Counted from the first letter of the stretch, positions 16,471 to 25,802 are shown. The stretch is 64,000 bases of DNA from Streptomyces sp. PsTaAH-137 (GCF_003259365.1 NZ_QLLY01000020.1:78749-142748); one strand, 5' to 3'. The notes: generated from the sequence alone by a model not told the origin. Translations and numbers: made by a program.

Positions 16471-19392
16471 GCCGTTCCCGCCGGTCTCCGCCGGCTCGAT
16501 CAGGCCCTCGCGATAGGCGATGCCGACCGCCTCGGTGCGGCTCGCGGCGCCCAGCTTGGCGAGGATGTTGGAGACGTGGACGCTCGCCGTCTTGCCGCTG
16601 ATGAACAGCTCCTCGCCGATCTGCCGGTTGGTGAGCCCGCGGCCGAGCAGCCGCAGCACGTCGCTCTCCCGCGCGGTCAGGGCGGCGATGCGGTCGTCGG
16701 CGGCCGGGGCGGGGGAGAGGCGGCCCCGGCGGACCAGGGCCTCCAGGTCCTCGCGCAGCGGTTCGGCGCCGAGAGCCACGGCCGTCTCAAGGGCCGCGTG
16801 GGCCTGCTCGGCGGCCTCCTCGCGGCGGTCGGCGATGAGCAGCGCCTCGGCCAGCCTCCTTCGGCAGCGCGCCAGTTCGTACGGGTCGCCGTAGCCGAAC
16901 GCCGTCACGGCGCGCTCCCAGGCCGGTGCGTCGGGGCCGGTGGCGGCGCGGGTCCGCTCGGCCTCGGCGCGGGCCAGCCAGGCCAGGCCCTCGGGCCCCT
17001 GCGGGGTGCCGTCGTCGCCCCGGGCCGCCGTGGTCCTGGCCATCCCGGCCAGTTCGTCGGCGATCCGCGTCCAGTGCTCGGCGCCCGCCGTGTCGCCGGA
17101 CAGGCGGGCCGCCTCCGCCGCGTCCGCGACCGGCGACAGGGCCAGCGCGGAGAGCCGCACCAGGACGTCGGGCAGCTCGGTGGTGGAGGCCTCCGTGAGC
17201 GCGTCGATCGCGGCCCGCACCTGCCGCACGGAGTCGTCGGCGGCACCGCGCAGGGCCGCCGCGTCGGTCAGCACGATGCTCGCGACGAGCGTCGCCATCC
17301 AGTCCGCGGGGCCGCTCAGCAAGGTGCGGGCGCCTGCGACGGCGGTGTCCAGGTCGCCGCGCGCCAGGGCGACGTACAGCGCGGGCGCGGTGGTGAACCC
17401 GCCCGCGGTCGGGAGCAGTTCGCTGTCGGTGGCGGCCGCCCGCGCGCACTCGTCCCAGCGGCCCAGCGTGTAGAGCAGTAGGGACTGGAGGTAGCGCAGC
17501 TCCAGGGCGTACGGGGAGGAGAGCAGCCCGGCGCGGCGGGCGCGGTCGATGCCGTCGCCGAGCCAGGCCAGACAGGCGTCGAGCTCCCCGGACTCGTAGC
17601 AGCCGAGGGCGAGGCTGTAGAGGGCCCGCATCTCGACCGGCAGGTTCCCGGCGGCGCGGGCCAGGTCGCGGGCCCGCGTCAGCCGCTCCCGGCCTGGCTC
17701 GGTGCGCCGGTTGTCGGGTGACAGGCCGACCAGCGAGACCATCAGGTCGGCCTGGGCGTCGGTCAGCCGCAGTTCCTCGGCGATGTCGAGCGCCTGCCGG
17801 GCGACCTGCTCGGCGTCCTTGTCGCGGCCCACGTTCCGGGCGGCCAGGACGTGGGTCGCGGCCGCCCACACCCACGTACGGGACGGGGGCTCGGCCGGGA
17901 TCAGGGCCAGCGCCTCGCTGCTGTACGTGAACGCGGCTTCCAGGTGGTCGATGCGTATGAGGTTGCCCGCGAGGGTGTAGCGGACCCGGGCGGCGAGTTC
18001 GGAGTCGGTGTCCGGGCCGGCCTGGGCGAGCGCGTGGCGGGTGAGCTGGACCGCGCGATGCGGGTCGCCCGCGTGGGCGGCGGCCGCCGAGGCGCGCAGG
18101 GTGAGGGCGACCGGGTCGGTGTCCGCGGGGCGGGCGGGGGCGTCCACCGCGGACCACAGGTCGAGGGCGCTCTCCAGGTGGCGCAGTTCCTCGGCGGGCG
18201 CGCCGACGCGCTGGGCGTGCTCGGCGGCTTCGAGGGAGGCCGTCAGCGCGTCGGCCAGGTCGTGGCTCTCGCGCGAGTGGTGGGCGCGCTCGGCCGCGCT
18301 CTGCGGCGGATGGCCCGGGCGGCCGAGCAGTTCGGCGAACAGGCCGTGCAGCCGCACCCGTTCGCCGGGCAGCAGGTCCGCGTAGACGGCCTCGCGGGTG
18401 AGGGCGTGGCGGAAGGAGTACGTGCCGTCGTCGTCCGGCAGCAGCAGCTGGTGCCCGACGGCCTCGCGCAGCGCCGACTCCAGCTCCTCCTGCGGCAGCC
18501 GGACGGCGTCGCGCAGCAGGTCGTGGCCGACCCGGCGTCCCGCGACGGCCGCCGTGCGCAGCACCTGCTGGGTGGTCTCCGACAGTTGCTCGATGCGGAT
18601 GAGCAGGACGTCGCCGAGGCCGCCGAGGCCCTCGTCGCCGGGGAGCGCGGCCAGCAACTCCTCGGCGTAGAAGGCGTTTCCCTCGGCGCGGTCGACGATG
18701 CGGCGGACCGTGCTGTCGGGGACGGGGGTGCTGCCCAGCGCGCGCACGAGCCGGGCCACGTCGGCGTCGGCCAGTGGGCGCAGCTCCAGGCGGTCGACCG
18801 AGGGGAGTCTGATCAGTTCGGCGAGGAGCGGGCGCAGGGGGTGGCGGCGGTGCAGGTCGTCCGTGCGGTACGAGGCGAAGAGCGGGAGGCGCAGGACGCC
18901 CCGGCTGAGCAGGAAGCGGAGCAGGTCGCGGGAGGACTGGTCGGCCCAGTGCAGGTCTTCGAGGATCAGCAGGAGCGGGGCCAGGTCGGCCAGGTCGGCG
19001 AGGAGGCTCGCGACGCCCTCGAAGAGCTGGAGGCGGGAGCCGGGGTCCGGCGCCGCGGTTCCGGCCGAGCCGATCAGGCGGTCCACCGCGGGGTGCGCCG
19101 CGAAGGCCGGGGCGAGGCGGTCGTCGGTCGCCGCCGCGCCGAGGATCTCCGTGAACGGGAGGTAGGGCAGGCCCACGTCGCCGAGGTCCACGCAGTGGCC
19201 GGTCAGGACGGTGGTGCCGGTGCCGGCGGCGTGGGCTGCCGCCTCTGTCAGGACGCGGGTCTTGCCCACGCCCGCGTCTCCGGCGAGCAGGACGGCGCGG
19301 GGGTCGCCTGCGGCGGCTCGCTCCAGGACGCCGGTGAGCCGGGCGAGTTCGCCCTCCCGGCCGATGAACGGCGTACCGAATGTCTGTGCCAC
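16468..19392 (-). CDS. LAL-type LuxR family transcriptional regulator (974 aa)
   Basis: This is a second large ATP-binding LuxR regulator, organised like the one at 879-3932. Walker A is GDAGVGKT at residues 38-45 and Walker B-like is LLLILEDLHWADQSS. A helical TPR-like middle follows, and the C-terminal helix-turn-helix is ALTARESDVLRLLGRGLTNRQIGEELFISGKTASVHVSNILAKLG. GTG 19392 is placed directly before the conserved F(I/V)GREGEL start of the NTPase domain. The frame stays open upstream through the repeat region and the MFS gene, but that extension is a shadow. Its target is not evident from the neighbours. Confidence 0.9.
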   Translation of the reverse strand: MAQTFGTPFIGREGELARLTGVLERAAAGDPRAVLLAGDAGVGKTRVLTEAAAHAAGTGTTVLTGHCVDLGDVGLPYLPFTEILGAAATDDRLAPAFAAHPAVDRLIGSAGTAAPDPGSRLQLFEGVASLLADLADLAPLLLILEDLHWADQSSRDLLRFLLSRGVLRLPLFASYRTDDLHRRHPLRPLLAELIRLPSVDRLELRPLADADVARLVRALGSTPVPDSTVRRIVDRAEGNAFYAEELLAALPGDEGLGGLGDVLLIRIEQLSETTQQVLRTAAVAGRRVGHDLLRDAVRLPQEELESALREAVGHQLLLPDDDGTYSFRHALTREAVYADLLPGERVRLHGLFAELLGRPGHPPQSAAERAHHSRESHDLADALTASLEAAEHAQRVGAPAEELRHLESALDLWSAVDAPARPADTDPVALTLRASAAAAHAGDPHRAVQLTRHALAQAGPDTDSELAARVRYTLAGNLIRIDHLEAAFTYSSEALALIPAEPPSRTWVWAAATHVLAARNVGRDKDAEQVARQALDIAEELRLTDAQADLMVSLVGLSPDNRRTEPGRERLTRARDLARAAGNLPVEMRALYSLALGCYESGELDACLAWLGDGIDRARRAGLLSSPYALELRYLQSLLLYTLGRWDECARAAATDSELLPTAGGFTTAPALYVALARGDLDTAVAGARTLLSGPADWMATLVASIVLTDAAALRGAADDSVRQVRAAIDALTEASTTELPDVLVRLSALALSPVADAAEAARLSGDTAGAEHWTRIADELAGMARTTAARGDDGTPQGPEGLAWLARAEAERTRAATGPDAPAWERAVTAFGYGDPYELARCRRRLAEALLIADRREEAAEQAHAALETAVALGAEPLREDLEALVRRGRLSPAPAADDRIAALTARESDVLRLLGRGLTNRQIGEELFISGKTASVHVSNILAKLGAASRTEAVGIAYREGLIEPAETGGNG

Positions 19393-19473
19393 CCGCCCAT
19401 CCTGGCACGCCCGCCTCCGTCGTGGCTGGTCGCGCCCGGGTTGTTCGTCGGGTGCGGGCCGGTGGGGGGCTGG

Positions 19474-19620
19474 TCGCGCAGTTCCCCGCGCCCCTGGGTA
19501 GTTGGTCACGCGCGGGCCGGTGGCCGCTTCTCGCGCAGTTCCCCGCGCCCCTGAGATGCGCACTTCGTGCGGCATCTCATCAGGGGAGGCTGCGCGGAGC
19601 GCATGCCTCAGGGGCGCGGG
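19474..19620. repeat. Dispersed intergenic repeat family A, cluster 1
   Basis: Two direct copies of the 22-bp core containing GCGCAGTTCCCCGCGCC lie at 19474-19495 and 19531-19552. They are followed by a hairpin module (GAGATGCGC...GGCATCTC, from 19553) and a truncated inverted copy ending at 19620. The same core and module recur near 42.6, 56.2 and 58.3 kb. The truncated copy overlaps the last codons and stop (19608-19610) of the MFS gene. Confidence 0.9.
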
Positions 19621-21098
19621 TTGCGTAGGGTGCGGGTTGCCAGGAGGGCTGCGATCAGGAGTACCGCGATTCCGGCGGACGCCGCCACGTGCATTCCATC
19701 GGTGAAGGCCTCCCGTGCAGCGGTGAGCAGCCCCGGTGACCGGTCGGCCAGGGCCAGCGCGCCGCCCAGCGTCTCGCGAGCCCCGGCCGGAGCCCCCACC
19801 AGATCGTGCCGGTACACCGCGGTGCCGATCGAGCCGAGCACCGCCATACCGAGCGCCCCGCCGAACTCCTGCCCCGTCTCCAGCAGGGACGACGCCGCAC
19901 CCGCCTTCTCGACCGGAGCCGCGCCGAGCGCCAGATCGGTCAGCTGGGAGCCGACGATGACCGCGCCGCAGGCCAGGACGCCGGCCCCGGCCAGCACGGT
20001 CCACAGCGAGTCGGTGCCGGTGAGCGCCAGCAGGCCGTACCCGCAGGCACTGGTCAGGAACCCGATCGCCACGACCGTGGAGCGCTGCACACCGCGCTGG
20101 ACGAGGACGGTGGCGACGGGCGCCGCGCAGCCGATGAGGACGCTGGGCAGCAGCGCCCACAGGGCGGCCTCCAGCGCGCTCATGCCGAGGACCGACTGGA
20201 GGTACTGCGTGGTGAAGTACGCCGAGCCCAGCATCGCGAACGCCGAGATCAGATTGAGCAGCACGGCCGGACCGAACCCGCGGTGCCGGAACAGCGCGGG
20301 GGAGATCAGCGGTGACGCGGTCCTGCGCTGGCGCCGGACGAAGAGGAGCGAGAAGACCAGGCCGACGGCGATCGAGACGACGTAGGACGGCTCGAACCCC
20401 TCGGAAGGGATCTCCTTGATCCCGTAGACGAGGGGAAGCACCGCGGCCATCGACAGCGGCACGCTCAGCAGGTCGAAGCGGCCGGGGTTCGGGTTCTTGA
20501 ACTCGGGGAGCAGCAGCGGCGCGAGGATCAGCAGGAGCACCATCGCGGGCAGGTTCACCAGGAACACCGAGCCCCACCAGAAGTGCTCGACGAGGATGCC
20601 GCTCATCACCGAGCCGAGCGCGATGCCGCCGGTCATGACGCCGGACCAGATGCCGATGGCCTTCGCCCGCTGCCCGGCGTCGCGGAACATGGTGCGCACC
20701 AGCGCCATCGTGGACGGCATGAGCGTGGCGCCGCCGATGCCGAGCACGGCGCGGGCCGCGATGAGCATCTCCGCGCTGTTCGCGTACGCCGCGCAGACGG
20801 AGGCCGCGCCGAAGGCCACCGCGCCGGTCAGCAGCAGCTTGCGGCGCCCGATGCGGTCGCCGAGCGAGCCCATCGTCATCAGCAGTCCGGCGAGCACGAA
20901 CGCGTAGATGTCGAAGATCCACAGCTGCTGGGTGCCGGTCGGCGCCAGGTCTGCGCTGATCTGGGGGATCGCGAAGTAGAGCACCGAGACGTCCATGGAG
21001 ACCAGGAGCAGCGGCAGCATCAGGACGACCAGGGCGGTCCATTCCTTGCGCCCCGCAAGGGAGTTGGGGGCTGTGGTGGTGCTCGTCGGGTTCGTCAT
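19608..21098 (-). CDS. DHA2-family MFS drug efflux transporter (14 TM)
   Basis: The 496-residue protein has about 14 hydrophobic helices. It shows the DHA2 signatures LDVSVLYFAIPQI-like at helix 1 (here SMDVSVLYFAIPQI), GSLGDRIGRRKLLL after helix 2, and GIGGATLMPSTMALV in helix 4. It is expected to export a hydrophobic drug or dye by proton antiport. ATG 21098 faces the TetR gene at 21209 across a 110-bp region with two similar operator-like boxes, the usual pump-repressor arrangement. The last codons (Pro-Arg-Pro-stop) are supplied by a family A repeat, so the native 3' end may have been replaced. Confidence 0.92.
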   Translation of the reverse strand: MTNPTSTTTAPNSLAGRKEWTALVVLMLPLLLVSMDVSVLYFAIPQISADLAPTGTQQLWIFDIYAFVLAGLLMTMGSLGDRIGRRKLLLTGAVAFGAASVCAAYANSAEMLIAARAVLGIGGATLMPSTMALVRTMFRDAGQRAKAIGIWSGVMTGGIALGSVMSGILVEHFWWGSVFLVNLPAMVLLLILAPLLLPEFKNPNPGRFDLLSVPLSMAAVLPLVYGIKEIPSEGFEPSYVVSIAVGLVFSLLFVRRQRRTASPLISPALFRHRGFGPAVLLNLISAFAMLGSAYFTTQYLQSVLGMSALEAALWALLPSVLIGCAAPVATVLVQRGVQRSTVVAIGFLTSACGYGLLALTGTDSLWTVLAGAGVLACGAVIVGSQLTDLALGAAPVEKAGAASSLLETGQEFGGALGMAVLGSIGTAVYRHDLVGAPAGARETLGGALALADRSPGLLTAAREAFTDGMHVAASAGIAVLLIAALLATRTLRNPRP

Positions 21099-21142
21099 GA
21101 GCAGGACTGTACGGACGTATTAAACGCTTGTCTAGTACGGGT

Positions 21143-21185
21143 GTATAGAACGATCGTGTAAGACGTGGGTATAGGACGGCCGTAT
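21143..21185. promoter_or_regulatory. Probable TetR operator pair between MFS pump and TetR
   Basis: Two related 17-mers, GTATAGAACGATCGTGT (21143-21159) and GTATAGGACGGCCGTAT (21169-21185), lie 26 bp apart. Each is centred on a palindrome (ACGATCGT and ACGGCCGT). They sit between the divergent genes. Assignment to the adjacent TetR is inferred from position. Confidence 0.5.
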
Positions 21186-21208
21186 GGACACGGGGTACGG
21201 TGCCTCGC

Positions 21209-21778
21209 ATGGGACACCGTGAGGATCTGCTCGAAGGCGCCAAGCGCTGCCTGCTGGAGAAGGGGTTCGCGCGGACGACCGCGCGCGACGTCGTCAAGGA
21301 GTCGGGGACGAACCTGGCGTCCATCGGCTACCACTACGGATCGAAGGACGCGCTGCTCGCCCAGGCCTACGTGGCACTGGCCGAGGCGGCCGCGGAGGAG
21401 TGGGGCGGGCCGGGCGAACTGCCGGGCGCGCCGGGCTCGCTGGAGCGGATCAGGGCCGTCGTCGGGGGCGTCACCGACAGCTTCGGCAAGCCCGGCTCCA
21501 TCTGGCACCTGAGCATGGAGCTGATCACGATGGGCGACAAGATGCCGGACCTGCGCGCGCAGATGGTCGCGGCCCAGCGGGAGGCGGGGCGCGGCTTCAT
21601 CGGCATGGTCATGGGGGAGGAGCCGCCGGCCGACGACCCGAGCGTGGACACCCTCGGCAAGTTCTTCTCGGTGCTCGTCATCGGCCTCTTCGCCCAGTAC
21701 ACCTTCGACCCGGAGTTCTCGCCGAGCGCGGACGAACTCACGGAGGGGCTGCGGCAGTTGATGGAAGCGGCCCGCTAG
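21209..21778 (+). CDS. TetR family repressor of the adjacent efflux pump
   Basis: The 189-residue protein has an N-terminal TetR helix-turn-helix (LLEGAKRCLLEKGFARTTARDVVKESGTNLASIGYHYGSKDALLAQAY) and a C-terminal ligand domain of the kind found with MFS pumps. It is divergent from the DHA2 transporter and probably represses it and itself through the twin boxes at 21143-21185. ATG 21209 is preferred; GTG 21200 is three codons upstream in frame. Its stop is 11 bp from the stop of the convergent PucR gene. Confidence 0.88.
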   Translation: MGHREDLLEGAKRCLLEKGFARTTARDVVKESGTNLASIGYHYGSKDALLAQAYVALAEAAAEEWGGPGELPGAPGSLERIRAVVGGVTDSFGKPGSIWHLSMELITMGDKMPDLRAQMVAAQREAGRGFIGMVMGEEPPADDPSVDTLGKFFSVLVIGLFAQYTFDPEFSPSADELTEGLRQLMEAAR

Positions 21779-21788
21779 CGGACACCAC

Positions 21789-22955
21789 CTAGAGCCGCGC
21801 CGCCTTCAGGCCCATGTGCAGCAGCAGCCGGTCCTCGCCCTCGTCCAGGTCGAGCCCGGTGAGCTGCTCGACGCGGGACAGGCGGTAGTAGAGGGTCTGG
21901 CGGTGGATGCCGAGGGCCGCCGCCGTACGCCCCGCCTGGCCCGCGCAGTCGAGGAACACCTCGGCGGTGTGCGCCAGTTGGCGGTGGGCGGGGGAGAGCA
22001 GCGCGGTCAGCGTCGGGTCGTGCGCCGAGTCGGCGGGCAGCGCCGTCAGCAGCCGGTACGGGCCGATCGCCGACCACTGGGCGTCGGGGCCGAGCCGGGG
22101 ATTGGCCAGCGCGGTGCGGGCGGCGGCCCGCGCCTCGTGCCAGGATGTGGCCAGCTCCGCCAGATCGGTGCGCGGAGCGCCGATGCCGGCCGCGACCGGG
22201 CCCGCGCCCGCGCCCGCGCGGGAGCGCAGCTTCTCCGCCGCCGTGAGCGCCGGGGTCAGCACCTCCGACGAGCGCAGCCGCACCAGCAGCGCCAGGCACT
22301 GGCCCGTCGTACCCCAGGGGACGGTGCACAGCGCGTCCGCCGCCGGAAGGGTACGGACCGACGGCGCGTCGTCCGGGTCGGCCGAGGGCCAGGGCGCCAC
22401 GCACACCACCGCGTGCAGCCCGTCGGCCCGCGTGCCCAGCGCCGTCCGCAGCGCGGCCACCGCCATGTCCCGCTGCCAGCCGCGCTCGGCGGTCAGCACC
22501 GAGTGGAACTCGCGGGTCAGGTCGGCGCCCGCCTGTGCCTCGTCCGCGAGCAGTGCGCCGATCCGGCCCGCGACCTCCATCGCCGCGTCCAGCTGTTCCT
22601 GGGCGGGCCCCGGCTCGTCGTCCAGGAGCCATACGTAGCCGAGCACGAATCCGCGGTGGCGCACGGGCAGGCAGATGCGGCCGCGGTAGACGCCCGCCTC
22701 GGGGGTCGCCGGGATGCGCACCGGCTCCGTGGCGCGGGCGATGCCGAAGCCCTCGAACCAGGCGCGGACCGCCGGCGTCGAGCTGCGCGTGAGGATCGAG
22801 CGGGTGCGGACCGGGTCGAGGGCCGCCTCGTCGTACTCGTCGGCGCTCACCTGCTGGCCGAACGCGATCAGCCGGAAATCGCGGTTCTCCAGCGTCGCGG
22901 GGGCGCCGAGCAGCGCCGAGATCTCGTCGACCAGTTCCTGGTAATCGCCCTTCAC
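21789..22955 (-). CDS. PucR-type transcriptional regulator, probable activator of proline catabolism
   Basis: The 388-residue protein ends with the PucR C-terminal helix-turn-helix (HTAEVFLDCAGQAGRTAAALGIHRQTLYYRLSRVEQLTGLDLD...LLLHMGLKAARL). The middle is GGDEF-like and degenerate, and the N terminus is a sensory domain. GTG 22955 is the first start in a good coding context. It is divergent from proline dehydrogenase with a 203-bp shared region containing a perfect palindrome. In Streptomyces a PucR regulator at this place controls proline utilisation, so a PutR-like role is likely, inferred from context. Confidence 0.85.
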   Translation of the reverse strand: MKGDYQELVDEISALLGAPATLENRDFRLIAFGQQVSADEYDEAALDPVRTRSILTRSSTPAVRAWFEGFGIARATEPVRIPATPEAGVYRGRICLPVRHRGFVLGYVWLLDDEPGPAQEQLDAAMEVAGRIGALLADEAQAGADLTREFHSVLTAERGWQRDMAVAALRTALGTRADGLHAVVCVAPWPSADPDDAPSVRTLPAADALCTVPWGTTGQCLALLVRLRSSEVLTPALTAAEKLRSRAGAGAGPVAAGIGAPRTDLAELATSWHEARAAARTALANPRLGPDAQWSAIGPYRLLTALPADSAHDPTLTALLSPAHRQLAHTAEVFLDCAGQAGRTAAALGIHRQTLYYRLSRVEQLTGLDLDEGEDRLLLHMGLKAARL

Positions 22956-23021
22956 CCCACCATTCTCACGCACCTCAGGCGTTCCTTCATACAGATGTCT
23001 GAGGTGGCGGCCACAGATGCG

Positions 23022-23033
23022 TGACAGCTGTCA
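23022..23033. promoter_or_regulatory. Candidate PucR/PutR operator
   Basis: TGACAGCTGTCA is a perfect 12-bp palindrome 126 bp upstream of the proline dehydrogenase start, inside the intergenic region shared with the PucR gene. CAGATG occurs twice just upstream. Binding by the adjacent regulator is inferred from position only. Confidence 0.4.
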
Positions 23034-23158
23034 ATGGCACAGGATCGGAGGGATCCTTAGATTTCACGGTGGTTCCACGTGCCGTTCCCGCTATGGCAGC
23101 TATCAGAGCTTTATGGGGGTTCGGTTCCATCCGTACTCATGCTCCATGGAGGTGCCCC

Positions 23159-24085
23159 GTGCTGGCTCCCCTGATCCTCGCCGCGTCGCGCAGCGACAAG
23201 ATGCGCGCCTTCGTGTCGGCGGCGCCGGGCACCAAGCAGGTCGTCGACCGCTTCATCGCGGGCGAGAGCGTCGACGACGTGATCCCGGTCGTGTCGGACG
23301 CTGCCGCGAAGGGCCTGGAGGTCACGCTCGACGTCGTCGGTGAGGACATCACCACCGTCGAGCAGTCGCACGCCGCGCGCGACGCCTACCTGGAGCTGAT
23401 CGAGCACCTCAAGGACCTCGGCCTCGGCCCGCAGGCCGAGATGTCCGTGAAGCTCTCCATGTTCGGCCAGGCGCTGGAGAACGGCCACGAGCTGGCCCTT
23501 GCCAATGTCCGTCCGGTCGTCGAGGCCGCCGCCGCCATCGGCACCACCGTCACGCTCGACGCCGAGGACCACACCACCCTCGACTCGATGTTCGCCATCC
23601 ACGAGGAGCTGCGGAAGGACTTCCCGCAGACCGGCTGCGTCATCCAGTCCTACCTCTTCCGCACCGAGGACGACGCCCGCCGCCTGGCCGCCGCCGGCAG
23701 CCGCGTGCGCATCGTGAAGGGCGCCTACAAGGAGCCCGCCGAGGTCGCGTACCAGGACAAGGCCGAGATCGACAAGGCGTACGTCCGGATCATGCGCATC
23801 CTCATGGAGGGCGACGGGTACCCGATGATCGGCTCGCACGACCCGCGCCTGATCTCCATCGCCCAGGAGCTGGGCCGCCAGGCCGGGCGCAAGCTGGACG
23901 AGTACGAGTTCCAGATGCTCTACGGCATCCGCAGCGAGGAGCACCTGCGGCTCGCCGCCGAGGGCCACCGGATGCGTGTCTACACCGCGTACGGCACCGA
24001 CTGGTACGGCTACTTCATGCGCCGCCTCGCGGAGAAGCCCGCCAACCTGCTGTTCTTCGGCCGCTCGATCCTCACCAAGGGCTGA
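23159..24085 (+). CDS. Proline dehydrogenase (monofunctional PRODH)
   Basis: The 308-residue FAD barrel oxidises proline to pyrroline-5-carboxylate. Conserved elements include MSVKLSMFGQAL, VTLDAEDHTTLD, QSYLFRTEDD, RIVKGAYKEP and the C-terminal substrate-binding YGTDWYGYFMRRLAEKPAN. The length fits the monofunctional bacterial form. GTG 23159 has GGAGGT at 23148-23153; earlier in-frame starts (23021) run into the regulatory region. P5C dehydrogenase follows after 60 bp, so the two genes form a proline-to-glutamate operon under the divergent PucR regulator. Confidence 0.95.
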   Translation: MLAPLILAASRSDKMRAFVSAAPGTKQVVDRFIAGESVDDVIPVVSDAAAKGLEVTLDVVGEDITTVEQSHAARDAYLELIEHLKDLGLGPQAEMSVKLSMFGQALENGHELALANVRPVVEAAAAIGTTVTLDAEDHTTLDSMFAIHEELRKDFPQTGCVIQSYLFRTEDDARRLAAAGSRVRIVKGAYKEPAEVAYQDKAEIDKAYVRIMRILMEGDGYPMIGSHDPRLISIAQELGRQAGRKLDEYEFQMLYGIRSEEHLRLAAEGHRMRVYTAYGTDWYGYFMRRLAEKPANLLFFGRSILTKG

Positions 24086-24145
24086 GCCCCACCGCTTCCG
24101 TAAGACAGACCGACTCCCCCGACCCCCCGAAGGAGATACGGACCC

Positions 24146-25783
24146 ATGACGCTGGACGCCGTGACCCAGGTCCCCGCCCCGGTCAACGAGCCGGTGCACG
24201 GCTACGCCCCCGGTTCCCCGGAGCGCGCCCGCCTGGAGGCCAAGCTCAAGGAGCTGGCCGAGAACCCGATCGAGCTGCACTGCACCATCGGCGGCGAGAA
24301 GCGGATGGGTGGCGGCGAGCGCTTCGACGTCGTGCAGCCGCACAACCACAAGGCCGTCATCGGCACCTACGCCAACGCCACCACCCAGGACGCCCAGGAC
24401 GCGATCGACGCCGCCCTGGCCGCCGCCCCGGCCTGGCGCGCGATGGCCTTCGACGACCGCGCCGCGATCATCCTGCGCGCCGCCGAGCTGCTCTCCACCA
24501 CGTGGCGCGAGACGCTGGCCGCCTCGACCATGCTCGGCCAGTCGAAGACCGCCCAGCAGGCCGAGATCGACACCCCGTGCGAGCTCGTCGACTTCTGGCG
24601 CTTCAACGTCCACTACGCCCGTCAGATCCTCGCCGAGCAGCCCCCGGCGAACTCCACCGGCGTGTGGAACCGCATGGACCACCGCCCGCTGGAGGGCTTC
24701 GTCTACGCGATCACGCCGTTCAACTTCACGGCCATCGCGGGCAACCTGCCCACCGCCCCCGCCCTCATGGGCAACGTGGTGGTCTGGAAGCCGTCCCCGA
24801 CGCAGACCCACGCCGCCGTGCTGCTCCTCAAGCTCCTTGAGGAGGCCGGCCTGCCCAAGGGCGTCATCAACCTGGTGACCGGCGACGGCATCGCCGTCTC
24901 CGAGGTGGCCCTCAACCACCGTGACCTCGCGGGCATCCACTTCACCGGTTCGACCAAGACCTTCCAGCACCTGTGGAAGACGGTCGGCACCAACATCGAG
25001 AAGTACCGCACCTACCCGCGTCTCGTCGGCGAGACCGGCGGCAAGGACTTCGTCGTCGCCCACCCGAGCGCCGACCGCGCCGTCCTCAAGACGGCCCTGA
25101 CCCGCGGCTCCTTCGAGTACCAGGGCCAGAAGTGCTCCGCGTCCTCGCGCGCCTACATCCCGGCCTCCATCTGGAACGACGGGTTCAAGGAGGAGTTCGC
25201 GGCCGAGGTCGACGGCATCACCATGGGTGACGTCACCGACCTGTCGCACTTCATCGGCGCCCTGATCGACGACCGCTCGTTCGCCAAGAACAAGGCCGCG
25301 ATCGACCGCGCCAAGGCCGACGACTCCTGCACCATCGTCGCCGGTGGCACCTACGACGACTCCGTCGGCTACTTCGTGCGCCCGACCGTCATCGAGTGCA
25401 CCGACCCGGCCAACGAGGTCTTCACGACCGAGTACTTCGGCCCGATCCTCGCGATCCACGTGTACGAGGACGACCAGTACGACGCCGTTCTGGAGCAGAT
25501 GGAGTCGGTCTCCGACTACGCGCTCACCGGCTCCGTCATCGCCAACGACCGTGCCGCCGCCGCGTACACGATGGAGAAGCTGCGCTACGCCGCCGGCAAC
25601 TTCTACATCAACGACAAGTCGACCGGTGCCGTCGTCGGGCAGCAGCCGTTCGGTGGCGGTCGCGCCTCCGGTACGAACGACAAGGCCGGCGCCCCGCAGA
25701 ACCTGATGCGCTGGACGCTGACCCGCGCCATCAAGGAGACGCTGGTCCCGCCGACCGACTACACGTACCCGCACATGGGCTGA
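24146..25783 (+). CDS. pruA: L-glutamate gamma-semialdehyde (P5C) dehydrogenase
   Basis: The 545-residue aldehyde dehydrogenase converts P5C/glutamate semialdehyde to glutamate. The NAD-binding FTGSTKTFQHLW, the catalytic Glu in LVGETGGKDF and the catalytic Cys in YQGQKCSASSRAY are present. The PFGGGRASGTNDKAG C-terminal motif is diagnostic of the P5CDH subfamily. It follows proline dehydrogenase closely with AAGGAGA upstream of ATG 24146. A U-tract terminator ends the operon. Confidence 0.96.
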   Translation: MTLDAVTQVPAPVNEPVHGYAPGSPERARLEAKLKELAENPIELHCTIGGEKRMGGGERFDVVQPHNHKAVIGTYANATTQDAQDAIDAALAAAPAWRAMAFDDRAAIILRAAELLSTTWRETLAASTMLGQSKTAQQAEIDTPCELVDFWRFNVHYARQILAEQPPANSTGVWNRMDHRPLEGFVYAITPFNFTAIAGNLPTAPALMGNVVVWKPSPTQTHAAVLLLKLLEEAGLPKGVINLVTGDGIAVSEVALNHRDLAGIHFTGSTKTFQHLWKTVGTNIEKYRTYPRLVGETGGKDFVVAHPSADRAVLKTALTRGSFEYQGQKCSASSRAYIPASIWNDGFKEEFAAEVDGITMGDVTDLSHFIGALIDDRSFAKNKAAIDRAKADDSCTIVAGGTYDDSVGYFVRPTVIECTDPANEVFTTEYFGPILAIHVYEDDQYDAVLEQMESVSDYALTGSVIANDRAAAAYTMEKLRYAAGNFYINDKSTGAVVGQQPFGGGRASGTNDKAGAPQNLMRWTLTRAIKETLVPPTDYTYPHMG

Positions 25784-25802
25784 CACCGGCTCCGCGATAC
25801 CC

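Noticed and set aside
16468..21324. Single open frame of about 1600 codons on the minus strand
   Set aside because: It runs through the MFS gene in another frame and the repeat region. Only the part from 19392 down encodes the LAL regulator; the upstream part is low-complexity Arg/Ala/Gly shadow sequence.
23111..25786. 891-codon minus-strand ORF opposite the proline catabolic genes
   Set aside because: It is antisense to two well-supported enzymes and has Gly/Val/Arg-rich composition without any motif, as expected from the complement of GC-rich codons.
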